64,000 nucleotides of DNA. Source: CAZGSN01 sp964371655. Lineage in GTDB: Bacteria; Desulfobacterota; Binatia; HRBIN30. Below the pieces are notes generated by a model. The model saw nothing but the letters and a program-made list of their open reading frames with translations. It was not told the DNA's origin and made no database searches. The first letter of the stretch is position 1, and each line of letters opens with the position of its first letter. This document shows, piece after piece, positions 50,865 to 57,659 of the stretch. Location: positions 62,001 to 126,000 of the forward strand of contig CAYJOD010000004.1 in NCBI GenBank assembly GCA_964371655.1. The letters run 5' to 3'. Both the position numbers and the translations under genes were made by a program.

Positions 50865-51734
50865 ATGGTCCACGCTCTAAGCATCGACGTCGAGGACTGG
50901 TATCACGACGTTCTGGTTGATCCAGGCGCGCCGCGGGAGAGCCGCGTCGAGGCGAACACCCTCGCCGTGCTCGACATCTTGGAGGCGCATGGGGTGAAAG
51001 CGACGTTCTTCTTCCTGGGTGAAGTTGCGGAGCGCTTCCCGGCGCTCGTACGGCGGGTCGCGGCGGCGGGCAACGAGATAGGGAGTCATGGCTATCGCCA
51101 CCGTCCGGTGATGCAAATGACGCGAGGCGAATTCCTTGCCGATGTGCTCCGTTCGTTGCATGTCATCGAAGACGCGATCGGCCAACCAGTCCTCGGGTAT
51201 CGCGCCCCCTACTTTTCGATCAAGGCCGGTGTGCACTGGCCGATCGATATTCTCCAGGAGTTGGGGCTGCGCTACGATGCCAGCGTGCTGCCGATCGATG
51301 GGCCGCCCGGTATGGAGTTGGTGTGCCCACGTCGGCCGTTCCGCCATGCAAACGGCTTGTGGGAGATCCCGGTGGCGACGCTGCAGCTGCTGACCTTCTT
51401 GCATCTCCCCCTGGCCGGCGGAAACGGTTTACGGTGGCTTTCCAGACGTTGGTGGCGACGCTTGGTGCAGCGCTTCGAGCACGACATCGGCGCTGGAGTC
51501 TTCTACGTGCATCCATGGGAGTTTGATCCGGGGTCGCCGGTGGCACCCTACCTCAGCCGTTGGCTGTTGCGGGTCGGGCGTCGGCGTCTGCCGGAGCGGT
51601 TCCGCGAGCTGCTCCGCGAGACGTCATTCGCACCTATCGTCGAGGTATTCGCGCACCAACTCGGCGACAGACCGGTCACCGCTTTTGGGCGCTTGCACCA
51701 GGACGCAACCCCACCCGTAGAAGCACGCGCGTAG
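50865..51734 (+). CDS. Polysaccharide deacetylase (XrtA/DUF3473-type)
   Basis: 289 residues from ATG 50865, where conservation starts (ALSIDVEDWYHD). The catalytic motif has Asp-Val-Glu-Asp, metal His in GSHGYRH and YRAPYFSIK with the conserved Arg-Ala-Pro. A C-terminal DUF3473-like part (GVFYVHPWEFDP) follows, as in deacetylases of exopolysaccharide loci. The frame is open back to ATG 50709, which sits at a leaderless position after shared promoter site 5, so a 52-residue basic extension is possible. The stop overlaps the next promoter site. Confidence 0.88.
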   Translation: MVHALSIDVEDWYHDVLVDPGAPRESRVEANTLAVLDILEAHGVKATFFFLGEVAERFPALVRRVAAAGNEIGSHGYRHRPVMQMTRGEFLADVLRSLHVIEDAIGQPVLGYRAPYFSIKAGVHWPIDILQELGLRYDASVLPIDGPPGMELVCPRRPFRHANGLWEIPVATLQLLTFLHLPLAGGNGLRWLSRRWWRRLVQRFEHDIGAGVFYVHPWEFDPGSPVAPYLSRWLLRVGRRRLPERFRELLRETSFAPIVEVFAHQLGDRPVTAFGRLHQDATPPVEARA

Positions 51735-51772
51735 TACTCCGAGCTTACCGCGCTGCTGCATCCTCCTGTAAA
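51716..51772 (+). promoter_or_regulatory. Shared promoter site 6
   Basis: Dyad AGCACGCGCGTAGT at 51722-51735, 8 bp, -35 CTTACC at 51744-51749, 17-bp spacer, -10 TGTAAA at 51767-51772. The dyad overlaps the last codons of the deacetylase gene. It drives the secreted-protein gene at 51912 with a leader of about 130 bases. Confidence 0.8.
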
Positions 51773-51911
51773 AGGGGAACGGTTGTAACGGCGGCAACCA
51801 GTCTGAGTCGCCGCAGTTTCAGCGAGCCGTGTGCATTGGAACCGGCAGGTCGGGTCGACAGAAAAAGAAAAGCAAGCAGTTGAAGAAGCCGGCTAAGAGT
51901 TGGGGTTCACC

Positions 51912-52583
51912 GTGATCAGACTTCTGGTTCTTACGGCGTTGGCGATCACCACGAGCTCCGCTCAGGCAGCGCTGATGGCCGCGGAACGGACGCCGCTACG
52001 GCTGCCGCCGCGGGGCGGGGTCGTGGTCGCCGCCTTGGCTGCGCCGCAGAGTGAGGGTGCTGACACCGCTCTGACAAGTTGTCCCTATCACTTCGGTAGC
52101 GACATGCCGGCTGCCACATTCTGCGTCTACCAGGGCGTTGCGTTCGATGCCGGCGGCGAGGTGTGTGCGACCGATGTCGTGGTGATGTGGAGCAGTCTCG
52201 TTGCGCAAGGGCTGGAGAGTCCTGATGGCGCGATGAAGGCATCCGCTTCGAACAAAGAGGTTTACCTCGGATTTGTCGCCGACCCGGAACTGGTCGTACG
52301 GGCGATGGCCGACCCGCGCCGGAACGACCGTGCCGAGATGGTGGAGTATACGCTCGGAGATGAGGATGCGCCTAAGCTCCTGGCGGGCAAGGTGACGCTG
52401 CGAGCGCGGCGCCCTGGTTCGACGGGGACGGCAAGTGGGCTCGCCATCGAACTGCGGGAGCCGCAACATTTCCGCCCCGGGGGCTGCGCCTTCGCCTCGT
52501 ACTCGGGAACGTACCTTGGGATCATTCGGCCTCCAAGCGAGACCGCGACCTCCGCGAATCCCTCTACCGTGCCTCAGCAATGA
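51912..52583 (+). CDS. Secreted hypothetical protein
   Basis: 223 residues from GTG 51912 (TTG 51900 possible). Signal peptide IRLLVLTALAITTSSAQAALMA is clear. The mature protein contains CPYHFGSDMPAATFCVYQGVAFDAGGEVCATDVVVMWSS with three cysteines, and LGFVADPELVVRAMADPRRNDRAEMVEYTLG. No domain is recognised. It overlaps the next small frame by ATGA. Confidence 0.7.
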   Translation: MIRLLVLTALAITTSSAQAALMAAERTPLRLPPRGGVVVAALAAPQSEGADTALTSCPYHFGSDMPAATFCVYQGVAFDAGGEVCATDVVVMWSSLVAQGLESPDGAMKASASNKEVYLGFVADPELVVRAMADPRRNDRAEMVEYTLGDEDAPKLLAGKVTLRARRPGSTGTASGLAIELREPQHFRPGGCAFASYSGTYLGIIRPPSETATSANPSTVPQQ

Positions 52584-52711
52584 ACCGGCGCGAGTACGTC
52601 CGCGCCGCGCGCGAGCGGGCGGGGGTGCGGGTGATCTACTCCGACACGACCGTGCGCAGCTTCCCGACCCAGTGGTTCCAATTCGCTCCATTCTGGCCCG
52701 GCGCATCCTGA
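52580..52711 (+). CDS. Possible small protein coupled to upstream gene
   Basis: 43 residues, ATGA overlap with the preceding gene (MNRREYVRAARERAGVRVIYSD, then FPTQWFQFAPFWPG). The coupling favours translation, but there is no other support. Confidence 0.4.
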   Translation: MNRREYVRAARERAGVRVIYSDTTVRSFPTQWFQFAPFWPGAS

Positions 52712-52746
52712 GAGCTTACCGACTATCGCGAAAGAAATAGAAAATG

Positions 52747-52856
52747 AACCACAGAGACACAGAGGCCACAGAGAAGCAGCTGAGTGTTCAAGCACAGTTG
52801 TTGCCCCCCCCCATTTCTCCGGGTTCTTTCGCGGTGTCCTCTGTGTCTCTGTGGTT
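52747..52856. repeat. Palindromic element, family A-prime (CCACAGAGACACAGAG arms), copy 2
   Basis: AACCACAGAGACACAGAGGC at left and the inverse CCTCTGTGTCTCTGTGGTT at right, with a run of nine C in the interior (52804-52812), a likely slippage site. Same arms as at 11964-12328, here uninterrupted. Confidence 0.88.
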
Positions 52857-52925
52857 GGTCCTCTTCGGCCGTTCCACGTATTACTTATGCATCGCTCAAT
52901 AACTGCGACCGCGTAGGAGTACGCG

Positions 52926-52982
52926 GGCAGAACCACGCGCGTAGTATCCCGAGCTTTTGGAGCTGCCACGACTTCCTGTACA
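52926..52982 (+). promoter_or_regulatory. Shared promoter site 7
   Basis: Dyad ACCACGCGCGTAGT at 52932-52945 (perfect match), 8 bp, -35 CTTTTG at 52954-52959, 17-bp spacer, -10 TGTACA at 52977-52982. First gene downstream is at 53046, then the kaiC operon at 53440. Confidence 0.8.
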
Positions 52983-53045
52983 GACAAACCCTACTCTGGA
53001 CCTGGATCGGGACCTGACGGGAGTTCCGAATGAAGGGAGAACGAC

Positions 53046-53264
53046 ATGATAGCCCTCTTTGCCTCCTTGCTGGGGTTCGGTAGCGGGGCCGGCCTGTCCA
53101 CCAACATCGCCTCAGCCAACGGTCCGGGTGGCTGTCCCCTGTGCTGCGGGCGAAGCTCCGTAGCGGGGGCGACAAACATCGCCCCGCAGCTTCTCTCCGT
53201 GAAAAAGGAAACGGCCGTGCCATGGTCGCGCGGCCGCACATGTAGCCCGCAGAAAATCTCCTGA
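53046..53264 (+). CDS. Small exported protein
   Basis: 72 residues with AAGGGAGAA upstream of ATG 53046. A short hydrophobic N-terminus (MIALFASLLGFGSGAGLS) is followed by GPGGCPLCCGRSS with three close cysteines. No family recognised. It lies between shared promoter site 7 and kaiC; the 175-bp gap to kaiC has no other feature. Confidence 0.55.
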   Translation: MIALFASLLGFGSGAGLSTNIASANGPGGCPLCCGRSSVAGATNIAPQLLSVKKETAVPWSRGRTCSPQKIS

Positions 53265-53439
53265 CGTCGCAAACGGTGGATCACTCGGCGAGGAGCTTTC
53301 TCGAAAGCGTTGGCGAGTGGTGCACGTTGCTGAGAGGACACCCGTGCCGTGAGTGTGGTGGTGATTGGTGCAGTTGCAGTGGCTCCGCTCAAGAAAGGGG
53401 GTGCCATGGGAACCGACAAGAAAGTAGAGTGGGGGAGTC

Positions 53440-55206
53440 ATGAAGTTGGCCAAGACTCAGCGCACCGCGCGATCGGCCGTACGCGGTCTGCCAAAGTGCC
53501 CGACGGGAATTCAAGGGCTCGATGAAATCACTGGTGGTGGTTTGCCGCGCGGGCGGCCGACGCTGGTGTGTGGCAGCGCCGGTTGCGGCAAGACCCTGTT
53601 GGCGATGCAGTTCCTGGTCCGCGGCGCGATCGACTACCACGAACCCGGCGTCTTCATGGCATTCGAAGAGAACGCCGATGAGCTGACAAAGAATGTCGCC
53701 TCGCTCGGGTTCGATCTCCCCGCGCTGATCCGTCGAAAGCAGTTGTACGTTGATCATGTGCACGTCGAACGCAGCGAGATCGAAGAAACCGGCGAGTACG
53801 ATCTCGAGGGGCTCTTCATTCGGCTGGGGCATGCCATCGATTCTATCGGGGCCAAGCGCGTCGTCCTGGACACCGTGGAGTCGCTCTTCGCTGCCCTGCC
53901 CAACGTTCTGGTCCTGCGCGCCGAGCTTCGGCGCCTCTTTCGCTGGCTGAAAGACAAGGGAGTTACGGTCGTCATTACGGCCGAACAGGGGAGCGGCACG
54001 CTCACCCGTCACGGTCTCGAGGAATACGTCTCGGATTGCGTCGTGCGGCTCGACCACCGGGTGACCGACCAGGTCTCGACCCGACGGCTGCGCATCGTAA
54101 AGTACCGCGGCTCGGTACACGGGACCAATGAATACCCCTTCCTGATCAACGAGCGCGGATTTCGGGTGTTGCCGATCACCTCGCTGGGCTTGCAGCATCG
54201 CGCTTCCAGCGAACGGATCTCAACCGGCGTTGCCCGGCTCGATACGATGCTGAGTGGTCGGGGATATTTCCGCGGCAGCACCGTGCTGGTCTCGGGCACG
54301 GCTGGCACCGGGAAGACCAGCCTCGCGGCACACTTCGCTGATGCCGCCTGTCGCCGCGGCGAGCGCTGCCTGTATTTCGCGTTCGAAGAGTCGATGCAGC
54401 AGATTACGCGCAACATGCGCTCGATCGGCCTGGACCTGCAGCCGTGGCTCGACAAGGGACGATTGCAGTTCCACGCGTCGCGTCCCACGCTGTGCGGCCT
54501 CGAGGAGCACTTGGCGACGATGGACACGCTGATCGACACCTTCCACCCGCACGTGGTGGTGATCGACCCGATCACCACCTTCGTGTCCGTCGGCGAGGTC
54601 ACCGCCGCCCGATCGATGTTGATGCGGCTGGTCGACGCCCTGAAGCTGCAACAGATCACCACCCTTTGCACCAGCCTGACAACGGCCGACGGTACCTTGG
54701 AGCAGACTCCCGTCGACATCTCCTCGTTGATGGATACCTGGTTGCTGCTGCGTGACCTCGAGCTCAACGGCGAGCGCAACCGCGGCCTCTACATTCTCAA
54801 GTCGCGCGGCATGGCGCACTCCAACCAGATCCGCGAGTTGCTGCTCACCGATCACGGGATCGAGCTGGTTGACGTCGACGCTGGACCAGGCGGGGTACTG
54901 ACCGGGTCGGCCCGTCTGGCCCAGGCCGCCCACGACCGCGACGAAGTCGTCGCACGGCAGCAGGAGACGGAGCGCAGACAACGCGACCTGGAACGCAAAC
55001 GCGCAGCCCTTGACGCGCAGATTGCCGTCCTGCGGGCCGAGTACGAGCGCACCGCTGCCGAAGTGCAGGACAGCATCGCCGAGTTGCAGCAGCGGGAGCT
55101 GCGGACGCAGGTGGATCGCACCGAGATGAGGCGCCAGCGCAAGGCTGACAAGGCCTCCGCTGTGCGCCGCACACCGAAATTGCGCGCCAAGGGGGATCGC
55201 CAATGA
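53440..55206 (+). CDS. kaiC: KaiC-family double-RecA ATPase with C-terminal coiled coil
   Basis: 588 residues. CI domain: Walker A GSAGCGKT (45-52) and catalytic Glu76-Glu77 in FEENADEL. CII domain: Walker A GTAGTGKT (286-293) and Glu316-Glu317. The autophosphorylation pair corresponding to Ser431-Thr432 of Synechococcus is Ser428-Ser429 in PVDISSLMDTW. The downstream SRGMAHSNQIRELLLTDHG matches the CII end. After residue 490 comes a charged coiled coil (AHDRDEVVARQQETERRQRDLERKR onward) absent from clock KaiC. Followed by two kaiB genes and a histidine kinase; kaiA is missing. Confidence 0.93.
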   Translation: MKLAKTQRTARSAVRGLPKCPTGIQGLDEITGGGLPRGRPTLVCGSAGCGKTLLAMQFLVRGAIDYHEPGVFMAFEENADELTKNVASLGFDLPALIRRKQLYVDHVHVERSEIEETGEYDLEGLFIRLGHAIDSIGAKRVVLDTVESLFAALPNVLVLRAELRRLFRWLKDKGVTVVITAEQGSGTLTRHGLEEYVSDCVVRLDHRVTDQVSTRRLRIVKYRGSVHGTNEYPFLINERGFRVLPITSLGLQHRASSERISTGVARLDTMLSGRGYFRGSTVLVSGTAGTGKTSLAAHFADAACRRGERCLYFAFEESMQQITRNMRSIGLDLQPWLDKGRLQFHASRPTLCGLEEHLATMDTLIDTFHPHVVVIDPITTFVSVGEVTAARSMLMRLVDALKLQQITTLCTSLTTADGTLEQTPVDISSLMDTWLLLRDLELNGERNRGLYILKSRGMAHSNQIRELLLTDHGIELVDVDAGPGGVLTGSARLAQAAHDRDEVVARQQETERRQRDLERKRAALDAQIAVLRAEYERTAAEVQDSIAELQQRELRTQVDRTEMRRQRKADKASAVRRTPKLRAKGDRQ

Positions 55207-55547
55207 GCCTGCCTCGGAAAGCAGCGTCCGCGAGCGCGTCGCGGAGCGCACGACGCCCTGCGAAGCGAGCGAAGCGATGGAGTCTACGGCTCTATATCGC
55301 CGGGCAGACGCCGCGGTCGCTGGCAGCGTTCGCCAATCTCAAGCAGCTTTGTGAGAACTACCTTGCCGGCGAGTATCACATCGAGGTCATCGATTTGGTG
55401 AAGAAGCCGCAACTCGCGCGCGGCGATCAGATCGTCGCGATTCCCACCCTGGTGCGGAGACTGCCGCCGCCGCTCAGCAAGATCATTGGGGACCTGTCGA
55501 ACACCCAACGCGTGCTGGTAGGCCTGCAATTGCGCGCGCGGCAGTGA
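55203..55547 (+). CDS. kaiB: KaiB-family protein 1
   Basis: 114 residues; ATGA overlap with kaiC. After a basic N-terminal extension, LRLYIAGQTPRSLAAFANLKQLCENYLAGEYHIEVIDLVKKPQLARGDQIVAIPTLVRRLPPPLSKIIGDLSNTQRVLVGLQL covers the full KaiB thioredoxin-like domain, including the VDLxxxPxLA and PTLVRxxPxPxxxxxGDLS motifs. KaiB binds the KaiC CI ring in the clock; in KaiA-less systems it may tune stress signalling. Confidence 0.94.
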   Translation: MSLPRKAASASASRSARRPAKRAKRWSLRLYIAGQTPRSLAAFANLKQLCENYLAGEYHIEVIDLVKKPQLARGDQIVAIPTLVRRLPPPLSKIIGDLSNTQRVLVGLQLRARQ

Positions 55548-55560
55548 GGGAGGCGACAGA

Positions 55561-55893
55561 GTGCGACGTCGCAGTACCCGGGAGGAATTCGAGGCGGTTC
55601 TGTCGAAGCCAGACGCCGCACGCTACGTGCTGCGCTTGTACGTCGTCGGCATGACGCCAAAGTCCACCCGCGCCATCATCAACATCAAAGCGATCTGCGA
55701 AGAATACCTGCATGGTCGCTATGAGCTGGAGGTGGTCGACGTGTACCAACAGCCGATGCTCGCTCAGGGCGAGCAAATCCTGGCGGTCCCGGCGCTCGTG
55801 AAGAAACTCCCGCTGCCGTTGCGCACTCTGGTGGGAGATCTGTCGAATACCGAGCGCGTCCTGCTCGGATTGGACCTGCGTAAATTGAAGTAG
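55561..55893 (+). CDS. kaiB: KaiB-family protein 2
   Basis: 110 residues from GTG 55561 with GGGAGG upstream. YVLRLYVVGMTPKSTRAIINIKAICEEYLHGRYELEVVDVYQQPMLAQGEQILAVPALVKKLPLPLRTLVGDLSNTERVLLGLDL is a complete KaiB domain, distinct from the preceding paralogue (for example VDVYQQP against IDLVKKP). Two KaiB paralogues in tandem suggest heteromeric or divided roles. Confidence 0.94.
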   Translation: MRRRSTREEFEAVLSKPDAARYVLRLYVVGMTPKSTRAIINIKAICEEYLHGRYELEVVDVYQQPMLAQGEQILAVPALVKKLPLPLRTLVGDLSNTERVLLGLDLRKLK

Positions 55894-55927
55894 CCGTGCC
55901 GTCGCCCGCAGGAGATATCGAACGCCG

Positions 55928-57205
55928 ATGAGCGTCAAAGACCCCGCACCCCGGGCGCGGCGACCGAACCTGCGGGAGCTGCGCGCGCGTCTCGCCGAGG
56001 CCGAAGAAACCGTGCGCGCGATTCAGGGCGGCGCGGTGGATGCGTTTGTCGTTCGCACCGGTCACGGGGACCAAGTCTTCACGCTTCAGGGAGCCGATCA
56101 TCCGTATCGTGTGCTGGTAGAACAGATGGAGGAGGGTGCGGCGACGGTGAGCGTCGACGGCACCATCCTCTATGTCAACCGCCGCTTGGCGGTGATGCTC
56201 CGGTCCGCGCTGGAGCGCCTGATCGGCGCCTCCATCTATGCTTGCATCCGCCCGGCCGACGAGCCGGCGGTTCGTGCACTCCTGGAGCGCGGCCGCAGCG
56301 GAGCGCACCGCATTGAAGCGACCCTGTGTGCTGTCGACGGCACGAGCATCCCCGTCGCCGTGGCCGCGAATCCGGTGCGGACGGAAAGCGTTGAGACCGT
56401 GTGTTTGATTCTCACCGACTTGACAAGCCGCAAGCAAGCCGACGAGGACGCACGCCAGCATCAGGCGGAACTGGCGCACGTGCTGCGGCTGAGCACGATG
56501 GGCACCTTGGCTGCCGAGTTCGCGCACGGGATCAACCAACCGCTCGCTGCCATCACCAACGATGTGGCGGCATGCGCCATGTACGTGCGGTCGGGCAAGG
56601 CCGAGTCTCGCAAACTCCTCGGGCTGCTGGAGCATGCTGCCGCCGAGGCCCTAAGCGCCGGCGACATCGTGCATCACTTGTGGGAGTTCATTCAAAAGCG
56701 CGGATCCGATAGGGAGCCGACGAACCTGAATGCACTCATTCGGAACGCTGTCCGCTTGTTGGAGCGCCAGATCGTGCAATGCGAGATCACGCTCCAACTG
56801 GACCTGGCGCCGCGACCAATTCCGGTGCTTGCCGATCGTATCGAGATGGAACAGGTCCTGGTGAATCTCATCCAGAACGCCATCGACGCGGTTTGCGACG
56901 CCAGCACTGAGCAGAAGCAGATCAACGTGCAGACCAGGAAGACGAAGCAGGCGATGGTGGAGGTCACGGTGCGCGACCTCGGTACGGGGCTCTCAGACGC
57001 CGCCGCGGAGCGATTGTTCGAAGCCTTCTTCACCACCAAGGCGCAGGGGCTCGGCATGGGGCTCGCCATCAGCCGCTCGATCGTCGAGGCGCATCATGGA
57101 CGCATCTGGATGGACCCTCGGGCGGATGACGTACGTGGCACGGCGGTCCACTTCACACTGCCGCTTCACCGTCCGCGCAAGGGTTCTCACACGACACCCC
57201 CATGA
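55928..57205 (+). CDS. PAS-domain histidine kinase
   Basis: 425 residues. A short N-terminal helix, a PAS domain (YRVLVEQMEEGAATVSVDGTILYVNRRLAVML to PVRTESVETVCLILTDLTSRKQ), HisKA with phospho-acceptor His200 in AEFAHGINQPLAAITNDVAACAMYVRSGKAESRK, then HATPase (NLIQNAIDAV, DLGTGLSDA, GLGMGLAISRSIVEAHHGRIW). The H-box and catalytic domain closely resemble those of the CheB-CheR kinase at 32859, so both may feed the same regulator. No response regulator lies beside it. Lacks the KaiB-like sensor domain of SasA. Confidence 0.92.
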   Translation: MSVKDPAPRARRPNLRELRARLAEAEETVRAIQGGAVDAFVVRTGHGDQVFTLQGADHPYRVLVEQMEEGAATVSVDGTILYVNRRLAVMLRSALERLIGASIYACIRPADEPAVRALLERGRSGAHRIEATLCAVDGTSIPVAVAANPVRTESVETVCLILTDLTSRKQADEDARQHQAELAHVLRLSTMGTLAAEFAHGINQPLAAITNDVAACAMYVRSGKAESRKLLGLLEHAAAEALSAGDIVHHLWEFIQKRGSDREPTNLNALIRNAVRLLERQIVQCEITLQLDLAPRPIPVLADRIEMEQVLVNLIQNAIDAVCDASTEQKQINVQTRKTKQAMVEVTVRDLGTGLSDAAAERLFEAFFTTKAQGLGMGLAISRSIVEAHHGRIWMDPRADDVRGTAVHFTLPLHRPRKGSHTTPP

Positions 57206-57259
57206 TCACCAGCCTGCTCGCTGCGCCATTGCACGGCAATTCGATTCTGCCCGGGCCCG

Positions 57260-57556
57260 CCCCTCGATACGGCCGCTGAAAAGATGCGGCCTACTCGGGG
57301 CGAACGGATAAAACCCTTATGGTCCAGACGGCTTTGCCCAAAAGCTCGAATGACGAAGAATGTCATTCCGAGCCATCGCACTTCCGTGGCGAGGAATCTT
57401 TCGAGTTCTCGCTATCGAAGCAAACATTCCACTGCAGATTCCTCGCTGTCGCTCGGAATGACAGTCGTGGCAAACGGGAGCTTTTGGGCAAAGCCGGTCC
57501 AGACCTAAAACCGATCACCCTGAGTAGCCGCCCTCTCTTGCCGGCGTATCGAAGGG
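57260..57556. repeat. Palindromic element, family B, copy 4, interrupted
   Basis: CCCCTCGATACGGCCGCTGA with CTACTCGGGGCGAACGG (57260-57307) at left; ACCCTGAGTAGCCGCC with GGCGTATCGAAGGGT (57518-57556) at right. A full family C element lies between the halves. Confidence 0.8.
57321..57505. repeat. Palindromic element, family C, copy 2 (nested in family B)
   Basis: Outer arms GGTCCAGACGGCTTTGCCCA and TGGGCAAAGCCGGTCCAGAC, inner arms TGTCATTCCGAGCCATCGCA with GAGGAATCTTTCGAG and AGATTCCTCGC with CTCGGAATGACAG. Same two-tier unit as at 48661-48860. Confidence 0.9.
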
Positions 57557-57659
57557 TGCTCCGATCAATTGCCGTGGCCCAGCCCACTCGCTGCCTACTC
57601 CCGAACCAAGGAGAGCGCCGCGGCAATCCTTCCTAGCGCGCCCCCGCGGCGGCGCACCG

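Noticed and set aside
53276..53295. GGTGGATCACTCGGC, identical to a stretch of eukaryotic 5.8S rRNA
   Set aside because: Only about 15 bases match and the flanks do not continue; taken as chance.
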